From: an uncultured Oscillospiraceae bacterium
GTDB lineage: Bacteria; Bacillota; Clostridia; Oscillospirales; Oscillospiraceae
Direction of reading: 5' to 3'
Assembly (NCBI GenBank): GCA_947589545.1
Contig: CANQBA010000002.1
Coordinates: 1-64,000, forward strand
Length of the DNA: 64,000 bases
Of this stretch, positions 26,060-33,557 are shown one piece after another. The position numbers and the translations under genes were made by a program. The notes under the pieces were generated by a model. The model was given only the letters and a program-made list of their open reading frames with translations, was not told the DNA's origin and did not search any database. Position 1 is the first letter of the stretch. Each line of letters starts with the position of its first letter.

Positions 26060-27211
26060 TCACATGATTTGCTCCATGAAGCTCCCCATCGTCTCCGCGG
26101 CCTTGTCCTGCATCTGGCGAGTGGCGTGGGTGTAGGTGCGGAGGGTGAAGCCGGCGTCGTAGTGGCCCAGCATGGTGGAGACGGTCTTGACATCAACGCC
26201 ATTTTGGAGCGCCGTGGTGGCGAAGGTGTGGCGGAGGTCGTGGAAGCGAATGTGCTCGATCCCGGCGGCTTTCAGAAGCTTTTTATGAATGTTCACCACG
26301 GAGTCCGGGTGGTACATCTCGCCGGTCAGGGGTGAGGGGAACATATAGGGGGTGTCGGGGTGCTTGGCGTGTTCCTCTTTGAGAAGGTTCACGGCGGTCT
26401 GTGGGATGGACACTTGGCGGATGGAGGTCTCGGTCTTGGGCTCGGTGAGTGCCAGCGTGCCGTCCGGGTTGCGGATATATTGCTTGGTGACGGAAATCGT
26501 GCGGTTTTCCTCGTCAAGGTCGGACCAGAGAAGCGCGACGATCTCGCCCTTGCGCAGGCCGGTGGTGAGCTCAAGATAGAACATCGGGAGGACGTCTCGG
26601 TCACGAGCCGCATCTAAGTAGGCTTTCATCTTCTCCGGCGGGAGTATCTTCATCTCCACCTTCCGGGCTTTTGGAGCGATGCAGTCCTCGGTGGGATTGC
26701 GGACGATGAGCCGTTCCTTGACCGCACGTTTCAGGGCGTTGTGGAGCATCAGGTGGAGGCTGCGAACAGTGGTGCTGCTGAGGCCGGGAGTCCCTTTCTT
26801 TCCTCGATGGACCCGGCCATTCTCCTGAAGGTCCTTGTAGAGCTTTTGCAAATCACGGCCCGTGAGCTTGCTCAGCTTGATGTTGCCGATGCGGGGGATG
26901 GTGTAGGTGTTGATTATCAAATCGTACCGGTTGGCCGTGGCCGTGCGGACGTTGGGCTTGGCGTAGAGGTCGTACCATGTTTTGAGCCACGTCGCGACGG
27001 TGTACTCGTCGGATTTGCCTACATCCATCTCCTGGCTCTCCGCAATGGCTGTCCGCAGCTTTTGTTTTACCTCGGCTTGAGTCTTGCCGAGGACGTTTTT
27101 TACGATTCGCTTGCCGGTAACGGGGTCATGGCCAGCTGTGTAGCGGCCCTCCCAGCGTCCATCGGCGCGCTTGCGTATATTCCCCTCGCCCTGCGCTCTG
27201 CGTTTTGCCAT
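26060..27211 (-). CDS. Tyrosine-type site-specific integrase
   Basis: 383 aa from ATG 27211 (AAGGAGG, 7-nt spacing); an upstream in-frame start at 27253 has no ribosome site. An AP2-like arm-binding N-terminus (EGNIRKRADGRWEGRYTAG) and a SAM-like core-binding domain precede the catalytic domain. Catalytic residues are visible as Arg in TTGLRKGEI, Lys in the beta-hairpin before ETSIRQVS, HDLRHT (His and Arg), LGHYDAG (His) and the Tyr in TLRTYTHA. It resembles Tn916/phage-type integrases of Firmicutes. It faces the tRNA-Thr 3' end and is preceded by a small excisionase gene. Confidence 0.93.
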   Translation of the reverse strand: MAKRRAQGEGNIRKRADGRWEGRYTAGHDPVTGKRIVKNVLGKTQAEVKQKLRTAIAESQEMDVGKSDEYTVATWLKTWYDLYAKPNVRTATANRYDLIINTYTIPRIGNIKLSKLTGRDLQKLYKDLQENGRVHRGKKGTPGLSSTTVRSLHLMLHNALKRAVKERLIVRNPTEDCIAPKARKVEMKILPPEKMKAYLDAARDRDVLPMFYLELTTGLRKGEIVALLWSDLDEENRTISVTKQYIRNPDGTLALTEPKTETSIRQVSIPQTAVNLLKEEHAKHPDTPYMFPSPLTGEMYHPDSVVNIHKKLLKAAGIEHIRFHDLRHTFATTALQNGVDVKTVSTMLGHYDAGFTLRTYTHATRQMQDKAAETMGSFMEQIM

Positions 27212-27272
27212 ACCAGCACCTCCTTCGATTTTGGTAACCACAACACATACCACACTTTTTAGGAAATAGCTA

Positions 27273-27479
27273 CTACTTTTTCTCAGAAACTTTTTGCTTT
27301 ATCCAGAGGATAAAATCTTCTTTTGGCACAATGATTCTGCTGCCAATGTTCATCGCTGGAAAGCCCTCGCTCTTGACCAGCTCGTAGGCTCCGGCTCTGG
27401 ATATTCCAAGCACCGCCGACACGTCCTGCACCGACAACATAAGCGGTAGGTCATCATAGGTTTTGTACTGCTTTTCCAT
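27273..27479 (-). CDS. Excisionase-like helix-turn-helix protein
   Basis: 68 aa. A single winged-helix/MerR-like DNA-binding unit: MLSVQDVSAVLGISRAGAYE forms the helix-turn-helix and NIGSRIIVPKEDFILWIKQK the wing. This is the standard excisionase pattern of Tn916-like elements. It sits directly upstream of the integrase on the same strand. The start at 27479 follows a weak GAGAG; an alternative ATG is at 27491. Its role would be directing the integrase to excision. Confidence 0.8.
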   Translation of the reverse strand: MEKQYKTYDDLPLMLSVQDVSAVLGISRAGAYELVKSEGFPAMNIGSRIIVPKEDFILWIKQKVSEKK

Positions 27480-27566
27480 TTTCACTCTCATTTCCGAAGG
27501 GCTTTATATTTGTTTCTTATTCGTATAGTTGTATATTTCCTCCGCAGATTTTGCAGGGGGTATACC

Positions 27567-28159
27567 TCACATACTGAATCCCTGGTAACCCTGTGACTGT
27601 TCCTCATGGTCGTCCGGTTTATGTCCCATTGCGATTCTTTTCTCCATCAGTTCTCTCCATCTCTTTCGGTCGATGCCGAAGCCGGGGCCGTGAGACATTT
27701 GCTCCGTGTTGTCGCGGATAACGCGGCTCAGGTGGTAGAGTAGACGGGTGACGCAGGCGGCGATGGTGGGTGAGGTGTGGGCGCTGATTGCTCGTTGGGC
27801 ATATGGGTTACCGTAGGAAGCGGATTCGCGCAGCCAGTAGTTGGCCTGTTTGGGGTCGCTGTCGTAGAGGAGCTTGCCCAGCATGTACATGGCGTTGGCG
27901 TTCTCGCCTTCGGCGGCCTGGGTGAAGTATGTCTCAGCCTGCTGACGGTCACCGGCTTTCAGATAGGCTTTTCCCAACTCATAGGCCGCGTAGGGACTGC
28001 CGTTCCTCGCGGCTGTTTGGAGCCAGCGGATGCCGTTGTCTTGGTCATGTACCTCCGGGTCATCGGAGAGGAGCAGCTTGTCGAGAGCGTACTGCGCCGG
28101 GATGTAACCCTGCTCGGCGGATTTTTTAACCAGGCTCTGGCCTGTACTTCGTCTGGCAT
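27567..28159 (-). pseudogene. MobL-type relaxase, C-terminal remnant with Sel1 repeats
   Basis: The readable frame from 27567 to about 28118 contains several Sel1-like repeats (AAYELGKAYLKAGDRQQAET, NAMYMLGKLLYDS, YGNPYAQRAI). It ends in VTRLLYHLSRVIRDN and RWRELMEKRIAMGHKPDD, the C-terminal tail typical of clostridial MobL/MobA-like relaxases. A frameshift at an A6 run (28119-28128 on the plus strand) separates it from DEVQARAWLKN upstream. The N-terminal nicking domain is absent. It is a leftover of a conjugative or mobilisable element. Confidence 0.7.
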
Positions 28160-28269
28160 GAGCAGACCGCCGTCGTGGCAGGTTGCGCCAAGCCGCGGTA
28201 GGACACCGCCGCTCCCCTACCGTCTCATAGGCACCTTACTTCCTGGGGCCGTCCAAAATGGATGGCCCC

Positions 28270-28303
28270 AAAATACGTCTTAATTTGAGACTTATTTCGA
28301 CGT
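28270..28303 (+). repeat. Left 34-bp direct repeat flanking the toxin-antitoxin pair
   Basis: This matches 29172-29205 at about 27 of 34 positions; the last 21 bases (ATTTGAGACTTATTTCGACG plus T) differ from the other copy at only one position. Confidence 0.65.
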
Positions 28304-28338
28304 GACTTAATCCCTGGCCCTCTTTTCTCTTGAAGCTC

Positions 28339-28367
28339 TTTACTTTTAGCCCGCTTTGGGATATAAT
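28339..28367 (+). promoter_or_regulatory. Promoter of the toxin-antitoxin operon
   Basis: TTTACT (28339-28344), 17-bp spacer, perfect TATAAT (28362-28367), 52 bp before the antitoxin start. Confidence 0.65.
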
Positions 28368-28418
28368 AAGTGTGATCTCAAGTTTTCTTTAAATCTCAAG
28401 AATGAAAGGGTGGACTCG

Positions 28419-28673
28419 ATGAATTTAGCTAAAATTTCCTCCAACGGTCAAATCACAATCCCGGTGGAAATCCGGCGTCTGCTGGGACTCAAGTCCGGCG
28501 ATAAAATTCTGTTCTTTCGAAAACGGAACGGGGAAATCGTTATAAGCAACGCCTCCGCTCAGGCCATCCGCAGGGCTCAGGCCGCTTTCGCTGGCGCGGC
28601 TGAGACAATTGGCCTCTCCGGCGAGGACGATGTGCAGGCGCTGGTAGACGAAGTGCGGTACGGAAGGGCCTGA
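28419..28673 (+). CDS. AbrB/MazE-type antitoxin
   Basis: 84 aa from ATG 28419, with AAGGGTGG upstream. The N-terminal swapped-hairpin AbrB domain is clear (ISSNGQITIPVEIRRLLGLK, then GDKILFFRKRNGEIVI). The C-terminal ~35 residues (AAFAGAAETIGLSGED) are helical and would wrap the toxin. It is four bases upstream of the PIN toxin gene. It would neutralise the toxin and repress the shared promoter. Confidence 0.88.
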   Translation: MNLAKISSNGQITIPVEIRRLLGLKSGDKILFFRKRNGEIVISNASAQAIRRAQAAFAGAAETIGLSGEDDVQALVDEVRYGRA

Positions 28674-28677
28674 CGCT

Positions 28678-29076
28678 ATGCGGATATTGGTCGATACGAA
28701 TGTCCTTTTCTCCGCACTTTTATTTCCAGACTCCAAGCCGGCCCATGCCCTTTTGCATATTGCGGACAATCACGAGATGGTTCTATGCGACCGCAACATC
28801 GCTGAGATCCGGGAAATATTGGAGCGGAAAGCGCCTAACTTTCTGCCTGACGCGGAGGTACTGCTTGCAGAGATGTCATACGAGCTGATCCCGGCGGTAG
28901 ATCACGCGGAAAAGCTGATACGCGACGCCAAGGACCAGCCGATCCTCAACGCGGCTATTGTGTCCGATGTGGACATCATCCTCACTGGGGACAAGGATTT
29001 TCTTAGTTTGGATATGGAGCATCCCAAATGCATGACCGTGGCGCAGTTTTTGGAGTATGAAGGGTTCGAGAAATAA
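28678..29076 (+). CDS. PIN-domain toxin (COG1569-type)
   Basis: 132 aa. A PIN-fold ribonuclease: the first catalytic Asp is in MRILVDTNVLFSALL (Asp6), a conserved Glu is in EIREILERK (about 42-50), and further acids are in RDAKDQPILNAAI and LTGDKDFLSL (about 83-105). These coordinate metal for RNA cleavage. It is paired with the AbrB-type antitoxin upstream and the two are surely co-transcribed. The target RNA is unknown. Confidence 0.87.
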   Translation: MRILVDTNVLFSALLFPDSKPAHALLHIADNHEMVLCDRNIAEIREILERKAPNFLPDAEVLLAEMSYELIPAVDHAEKLIRDAKDQPILNAAIVSDVDIILTGDKDFLSLDMEHPKCMTVAQFLEYEGFEK

Positions 29077-29171
29077 AGGATAGGTCGGGGACTCATTTTT
29101 GGGCCCCGGCCTTTGCTGTGCCGGTGTGTGAATGTGATGATTGCAAGGGATCTCCCACAAAGGACGGCCAC

Positions 29172-29205
29172 GAAATGAGTCTCGATTTGAGACTCATTTC
29201 GACGT
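29172..29205 (+). repeat. Right 34-bp direct repeat flanking the toxin-antitoxin pair
   Basis: Counterpart of 28270-28303. This copy is also a perfect palindrome: GAAATGAGTCTC, loop GATTT, GAGACTCATTTC. Confidence 0.65.
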
Positions 29206-29280
29206 TGTATAATGCACTGTCTTGGGGAGCGTTGTGGGCTTGCCGTACCCCGCCAGCCTTGATGTACGGCGACTTCAAGA

Positions 29281-29694
29281 TCAGCCCTGCCATTCGGCTT
29301 CGTCACTCTCCCTCACCGCGTTCGCCAGCGACACGCGGCCGCTTGTCTGCTTCACGTTCTTTACGCTGTCCGAGCGCAGCTTGCGCAGAGCGGTGTCGTT
29401 GAATTTGTATGCGTGCGCGATGATCTGTACCAGCATATCCAGCTCAACCGAGTTGTTGAACTGCAACGCCGAGAGTCTGTCCTCCAACATACCGAGCCGT
29501 CCGTCAATGGCGCTGGTCATCGACATTGGCAACGTAGTCATGCTCCCCGCCAGCAGATGGTCGATGTAGAATCTCACCGCATGTTCCAGAAATTCATTCC
29601 GCGTCCGGCTGCCGTCGCTGTCCATGATTAGGTCGATTTCGCGCTTCATCTGCGGCGTTACCCGGAACGCGATTTGTTCCTTGTCCTTGCTCAT
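29281..29694 (-). CDS. Ribbon-helix-helix-like accessory protein of the integrative element
   Basis: 137 aa. The N-terminus (KEQIAFRVTPQMKREIDLIM, then GSRTRNEFLEHAVRFYIDHL) has the length and pattern of a ribbon-helix-helix DNA-binding fold: a short strand with alternating residues, two helices and an N-cap. The remainder is helical. Proteins of this kind accompany relaxases (MobC-like) or partition systems in Firmicutes elements. Inferred to assist mobilisation or element regulation. Family membership is by pattern only. Confidence 0.62.
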   Translation of the reverse strand: MSKDKEQIAFRVTPQMKREIDLIMDSDGSRTRNEFLEHAVRFYIDHLLAGSMTTLPMSMTSAIDGRLGMLEDRLSALQFNNSVELDMLVQIIAHAYKFNDTALRKLRSDSVKNVKQTSGRVSLANAVRESDEAEWQG

Positions 29695-30060
29695 AAATCC
29701 TCCCTTGATATTGAAAAAGTGCTTGTCTCCGTAAGTGTTTCGGCTTCAAGATGTCACGAGGCCGATTTTCTTCCAAGATGATGTCATTTTCGTTCTCCCG
29801 AAACTGCCCGCACTGCGGGCAGATGTGAGACAACCGACGCTGGTTGTGATGTCGGGTGTTTATCCTGCTTCTCGTCGTCGCTCGAACCGCTTAACTTCGG
29901 GCTCCATGTATTCGCCCTCAGGCGCGTGTTCGGCTCCTCCTCTCCCCACCAAGTCTCCGACTTGGCGGGGGCCCCATAACGCCTCTTGCTGGCTCATATT
30001 TGTCTGACGTGTAAGTACCCCATTCTGAGTGTAGAACGGCACACACCTCGACACACGGCC
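29695..30060. other. Gene-poor stretch in the decayed element
   Basis: About 366 bp without a convincing gene. A GTG-initiated minus-strand frame (30054 to 29860; MSQQEALWGPRQVGDL near its start) begins 7 bp after the stop of the winged-helix gene and could be a small downstream protein or a frameshifted continuation. No ribosome site or family supports it. Other frames overlap one another and look spurious. Confidence 0.35.
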
Positions 30061-30438
30061 TCACGGCGGAGGCTGTGAGGCTGCCTCGTTTTCGACCTGC
30101 CGGCACCGCTTTGCGGGTGCAGGCACGGCGGAGCTTTGCACCGGTGGGAGGTCGAGGATGTAGTAGGTGTTGTTCGTCTGTCGGCTGTGGCCGCCTATCC
30201 AATCCTCGTATGTCGCCACCCTGCGGATGAACTGCTTCTTGACGAGAGCCGTGACCGCCGTTCTCGCGGTGTTCTCCGAGCAGTTGCAGTTGACTGCGAT
30301 CTTACCTATGCTCGGCCAGCAGACCCCCTTCTGACCGGAAGCGCAGACGAGGTAATTGTAGACCATGAACTCCACCGGCGTCAGGTCATAGTAAAATATC
30401 GCGTTGCTCATTTGGTAGAAGCGTTCTCCAAGTATCAT
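30061..30438 (-). CDS. Winged-helix DNA-binding protein (replication/HTH_36-like)
   Basis: 125 aa. LTPVEFMVYNYLVCASGQKG, CWPSIGKIAVNCNCSENTAR and TAVTALVKKQFIRRV form a GntR-like/HTH_36 winged helix as found in the N-terminal part of replication-initiator or helix-turn-helix proteins of Firmicutes integrative elements. The tail is low complexity and may be truncated. AAGGAGGG precedes the ATG. Transcribed divergently from the DUF6076 gene, from promoters that share their -35 region. Confidence 0.7.
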   Translation of the reverse strand: MILGERFYQMSNAIFYYDLTPVEFMVYNYLVCASGQKGVCWPSIGKIAVNCNCSENTARTAVTALVKKQFIRRVATYEDWIGGHSRQTNNTYYILDLPPVQSSAVPAPAKRCRQVENEAASQPPP

Positions 30439-30497
30439 GTGTACCCTCCTTTCAAAAATATGTTCGCTCGGCTATTGACTATCCGCTGATGTTAGTG

Positions 30498-30577
30498 TAT
30501 AGTCTATTTGAGATGAGGCTATCATAACACAGCGGTTCTGATTTGTCAATGTTTACAGATTTATTTATAGTCTATTT
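30498..30577. promoter_or_regulatory. Divergent promoter pair with repeated TATAGTCTATTT
   Basis: Plus strand: TTGTCA (30543-30548), 17-bp spacer, TATAGT (30566-30571) for the DUF6076 gene. Minus strand: TTGACA (30544-30549), 17-bp spacer, TATGAT (30521-30526) for the winged-helix gene. The -35 boxes overlap. The 12-mer TATAGTCTATTT occurs at 30498-30509 and 30566-30577, the second copy covering the plus-strand -10. These are likely operator copies. Confidence 0.6.
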
Positions 30578-30594
30578 TCGAGGAGGCTGCTCAC

Positions 30595-31329
30595 ATGGAT
30601 TTTGCTTCGATGACTTTTCCGCTTACCGTCGAAATCTCAGGTGATCAGTATTGGATCGGTGAGGACGGTCCGTACAAGTTAGGCATGGCGGCCACGGAGT
30701 TCCTGGCCAGTGACGGGGACGGAGAGTTGAGAGAGGCGCTGTCGAGTTTCCTGCGGAGCTTCGGCGGAATGCTGGACCCGTTTGTCGCTGACGGCAGGGC
30801 GTCGGAGGAGGAAGTTCGCAGCCTTCAGGAGCGGACGGTTGGATGCGCGGTTGGCTACGGATACTACGCCGTCCCCGGCAAGATTTATCTTGTGGAGCGG
30901 TTCACCTTCACCTCTCTGCGGGACTTCCTGTTTGTTGAACTGGGGAAGGCAATCCTCAACGGCAACTCGCCGCGTCAGTGTCGGCTGTGCGGGAGGTGGT
31001 TCTTCCACGAGAAGAGTGACCGGACGATCTACTGTGACCGCGTCGCACCCGGCGAGACGGAGCGCACCTGCCGGGAGGTGGGAGCGCGGGCGGTGTTCGA
31101 GAAGAAGATCCAGGACGAGGAAGCCTGGAAAATTTACAAGCGCGCCTACAAGAAATACTACGCGCGGCTGATGAAGGGTACCATGACGCAGGAGGAGTTC
31201 AAGGCCTGGGCAGACGAGGCCGCGGCGGAGAGGGACAAGGCGCTCGGGCAGTTGCAGAGGGGGAACATCGGCGAGGTGTTGACGGCGGAGATATTCAGGG
31301 AGTTGAGGGAGAGGTTGAACAGGAAATAA
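30595..31329 (+). CDS. DUF6076-like zinc-binding protein
   Basis: 244 aa. The mid-protein CRLCGRWFFHEKSDRTIYCD and the downstream TCREVGARAVFEKKI give a CGNR/zinc-knuckle-like Cys set (CxxC..C..C, about 128-165). A helical segment YKRAYKKYYARLMKGTMTQE follows, characteristic of DUF6076 proteins in Firmicutes elements. The N-terminal ~110 residues are unassigned. GAGGAGG stands before the ATG. It lies at the right edge of the decayed element and is followed by a strong terminator. Nucleic-acid binding is likely; the role is unknown. Confidence 0.7.
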   Translation: MDFASMTFPLTVEISGDQYWIGEDGPYKLGMAATEFLASDGDGELREALSSFLRSFGGMLDPFVADGRASEEEVRSLQERTVGCAVGYGYYAVPGKIYLVERFTFTSLRDFLFVELGKAILNGNSPRQCRLCGRWFFHEKSDRTIYCDRVAPGETERTCREVGARAVFEKKIQDEEAWKIYKRAYKKYYARLMKGTMTQEEFKAWADEAAAERDKALGQLQRGNIGEVLTAEIFRELRERLNRK

Positions 31330-31335
31330 TATAGC

Positions 31336-31371
31336 AACCCCGCCCGGAGCTGTGAGTCTCCGGGCGGGGTT
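31336..31371. terminator. Strong stem-loop between convergent genes
   Basis: Perfect 14-bp stem: AACCCCGCCCGGAG (31336-31349) and its complement (31358-31371) around an 8-base loop. It lies between the 3' ends of the DUF6076 gene (plus) and the DUF4867 gene (minus). No long T run, so efficiency is uncertain. Confidence 0.65.
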
Positions 31372-31422
31372 CATGCGATCATGAGGAACTTGACAGTTTC
31401 CGAGTCTGACGGGAAGCTTAGG

Positions 31423-32052
31423 TCAAAGCGCCAGGTCGATGTTTATGCCCGTCAGGCCGATATGCGCGCCGGATTTGGCCTCGTCGGAGTCCGGGTGGGC
31501 CAGGAGCCACTTGTTGCGGGCGGTCATCCAGGTGTCCTCGGCGTTTTTGGGAGTGATGGCGGGCGCGGGAAAATTGGTGCCGCGAGGCAGGACGATAGCC
31601 ACCCGGAAGGGTTCGCCGGGGGTGATACTGCACGGGGCGTAGTGGAGCGTGGTGGCGTAGACCTCCACAGGCACGGCGGCAGGGGCGCGGAACGCCTTGA
31701 CCTTGGCCGTGTCCAGCACGCCGTTTTCCACCTCATCAAGCCGCGCCACCAGCAGAATATACTCCCCTTCCCCGATGTTCAGCTCGCTGTCCCGGTGGTA
31801 CTCCAGGCAATTGAGCTTGGAGTTTCGACCCCAACACATGCCGATCTCCACGGGCATCCCGCCGTAAAAGTTGTTTTGGAACTCGGCGTAGTTGCAGGTG
31901 GCCTCCAAGGCGGGTATGCTGGGCTCGTAGGCCGTGCCGCTCTCGGGGAGGGGGACGGCCTTGACGGCGTTCATGAGGCAGGTGGTGTCGTAGCCCTCCA
32001 GCACCCGCCCGTAGGGCTTGAATTCAGGGTCGTAGACGGAATAAATTTTCAT
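31423..32052 (-). CDS. DUF4867 family cupin-like protein
   Basis: 209 aa from ATG 32052, with GAGG 7 nt upstream; the in-frame GTG at 32058 overlaps the ribosome site. The sequence (MKIYSVYDPEFKPYGRV, GRNSKLNCLEYHRDSELNIG, ITPGEPFRVAIVLPRGTNFP) fits the DUF4867/cupin-like family usually found beside pentose or hexose kinase genes. It begins 9 bp after the xylulokinase stop and closes the xylo-oligosaccharide operon. A metal-dependent sugar isomerase or sugar-acid role is plausible but unproven. Confidence 0.72.
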   Translation of the reverse strand: MKIYSVYDPEFKPYGRVLEGYDTTCLMNAVKAVPLPESGTAYEPSIPALEATCNYAEFQNNFYGGMPVEIGMCWGRNSKLNCLEYHRDSELNIGEGEYILLVARLDEVENGVLDTAKVKAFRAPAAVPVEVYATTLHYAPCSITPGEPFRVAIVLPRGTNFPAPAITPKNAEDTWMTARNKWLLAHPDSDEAKSGAHIGLTGINIDLAL

Positions 32053-32061
32053 AGTCACACC

Positions 32062-33537
32062 TCACATCAGTTTCGGAAACAGGGCCTTCATGGCGGGGTA
32101 GATCTCTCTGAATTGTTGATACCGCTCGTCGTAGAGGGCAGTCAGCGCCGGGTCGGGTTCCGTGGTGGAGGCCACGGTCACCAGAGCTTTGCACGCCTCC
32201 TGGACGGAGGAATATTTCCCGTCCGCCACCATGGCCAGGATGGCGCCGCCGTAGCCGGGGCCCTGCTCGGTGGTGACCATATCAAGCGGGATGCCCAGGA
32301 CGTTGGCTAAAATCTTGCGCCACAGGGGCGACTTGGCCCCGCCGCCGCAGATGTTGGACCGGGGGATCTCGATGCCCAGGCTCTTTGCCACCTCGAAGCT
32401 GTCCCGGATGGCGAAGGCCACGCCCTCCAGCACCGCCTGAGTCATGTCCGCGTGGGTGGTGTCCATGGTCAAACCCGTAAATGTCCCGCGGGCGTTCGTG
32501 TCGTTTATCGGACTGCGCTCGCCCATGAGGTAGGGCAGGAAGTAGACATGGTTGCGGCCCAGCTTGTCAGGGCTAATCTTCGTCTGTTCGGCGGCGTAGT
32601 CCGTGTCGCCGGAAATATCATCCATCCACCACTTGTTACAGGAGGCGGCGGAGAGCATACAGCCCATGAGATGATATTCCCCGTCGGCGTGGGCGAAGGA
32701 GTGCAGGGCGTTGTGGGGGTCTACGCCGAACTTGTCCGAGGAGATGAACACCGTCCCGGAGGTTCCCAGGCTGATGTTGCACCCTCCCGCGCCCACAGTC
32801 CCGGTTCCTACCGCCGCGGCGGCGTTGTCCCCGGCCCCGGCGCAGACAAGGACGCTTTCGGGCAGGCCGAAGGCGGCGGCCACGTCGGGTTTCAAATTGC
32901 CCACAGCCTGCCAGCTTTCATAGAGCTTGGGCAGCTGTTTCTCCGCAATGCCGCAGATGTCCAGCATCTCTTTTGACCAGCGTTTGTGCTGAACGTCCAG
33001 CAGGAGCATACCCGAAGCGTCGGAGTAGTCCGTGGCGTGGACGCCGGTCATCTTGTAGACCAGGTAGTCCTTGGGGAGCATGATCTTCGCAATCTTTTTG
33101 AAGTTCTCAGGCTCGTTCTCCCGCACCCAAAGAAGCTTGGGCGCGGTGAACCCGGCGAAGGCAATGTTGGCGGTGTATTGGCTCAGCTTCTCCCGGCCTA
33201 CCGTCTCGTTGAGGTAGTCCGTCTCCCTGGCGGTGCGCCCGTCGTTCCACAAAATAGCGGGGCGGATCACCGAATCGTCCTTATCCAATGCTACTAACCC
33301 GTGCATCTGGCCGCCCAGGCCGATGCCGCGCACCTCTTTGACATCCACGCCGGAGATAAGCTCCGGGACGCCCGCCAGCACGGCGCTCCACCAGTCCGCC
33401 GGCTCCTGCTCGCTCCAACCGGGGTGGGGGAAGCTGATGGGATACTCCTTTGTTACCTCTCCAACAACAATTCCTGCTTCATCTACCAGCAGCAGCTTCG
33501 CCGCCGAGGTGCCCAGGTCAATACCGATGTAGTACAT
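32062..33537 (-). CDS. xylB: Xylulokinase
   Basis: 491 aa. A FGGY-family kinase phosphorylating D-xylulose to xylulose-5-phosphate in the cytosol. Landmarks: IGIDLGTSAAKLLLVDEAG, PGWSEQEPADWWSAV, GLGGQMHGLVALD (the MHG motif characteristic of xylulokinases), PAILWNDGRT (catalytic Asp region), ASGMLLLDVQ, and AGAGDNAAAAVGTG / LGTSGTVFIS in the second lobe. AAGGGGA precedes the ATG. It sits 20 bp after the GH3 gene and joins imported xylose units to the pentose phosphate pathway. No xylose isomerase gene is in the window. Confidence 0.93.
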   Translation of the reverse strand: MYYIGIDLGTSAAKLLLVDEAGIVVGEVTKEYPISFPHPGWSEQEPADWWSAVLAGVPELISGVDVKEVRGIGLGGQMHGLVALDKDDSVIRPAILWNDGRTARETDYLNETVGREKLSQYTANIAFAGFTAPKLLWVRENEPENFKKIAKIMLPKDYLVYKMTGVHATDYSDASGMLLLDVQHKRWSKEMLDICGIAEKQLPKLYESWQAVGNLKPDVAAAFGLPESVLVCAGAGDNAAAAVGTGTVGAGGCNISLGTSGTVFISSDKFGVDPHNALHSFAHADGEYHLMGCMLSAASCNKWWMDDISGDTDYAAEQTKISPDKLGRNHVYFLPYLMGERSPINDTNARGTFTGLTMDTTHADMTQAVLEGVAFAIRDSFEVAKSLGIEIPRSNICGGGAKSPLWRKILANVLGIPLDMVTTEQGPGYGGAILAMVADGKYSSVQEACKALVTVASTTEPDPALTALYDERYQQFREIYPAMKALFPKLM

Positions 33538-33557
33538 TTATACCGTCCCCTTAAAAA

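Noticed and set aside
29594-29833. 79-residue minus-strand frame starting with a CxxC motif
   Set aside because: Overlaps the start of the ribbon-helix-helix-like gene and lacks a second Cys pair or ribosome site.
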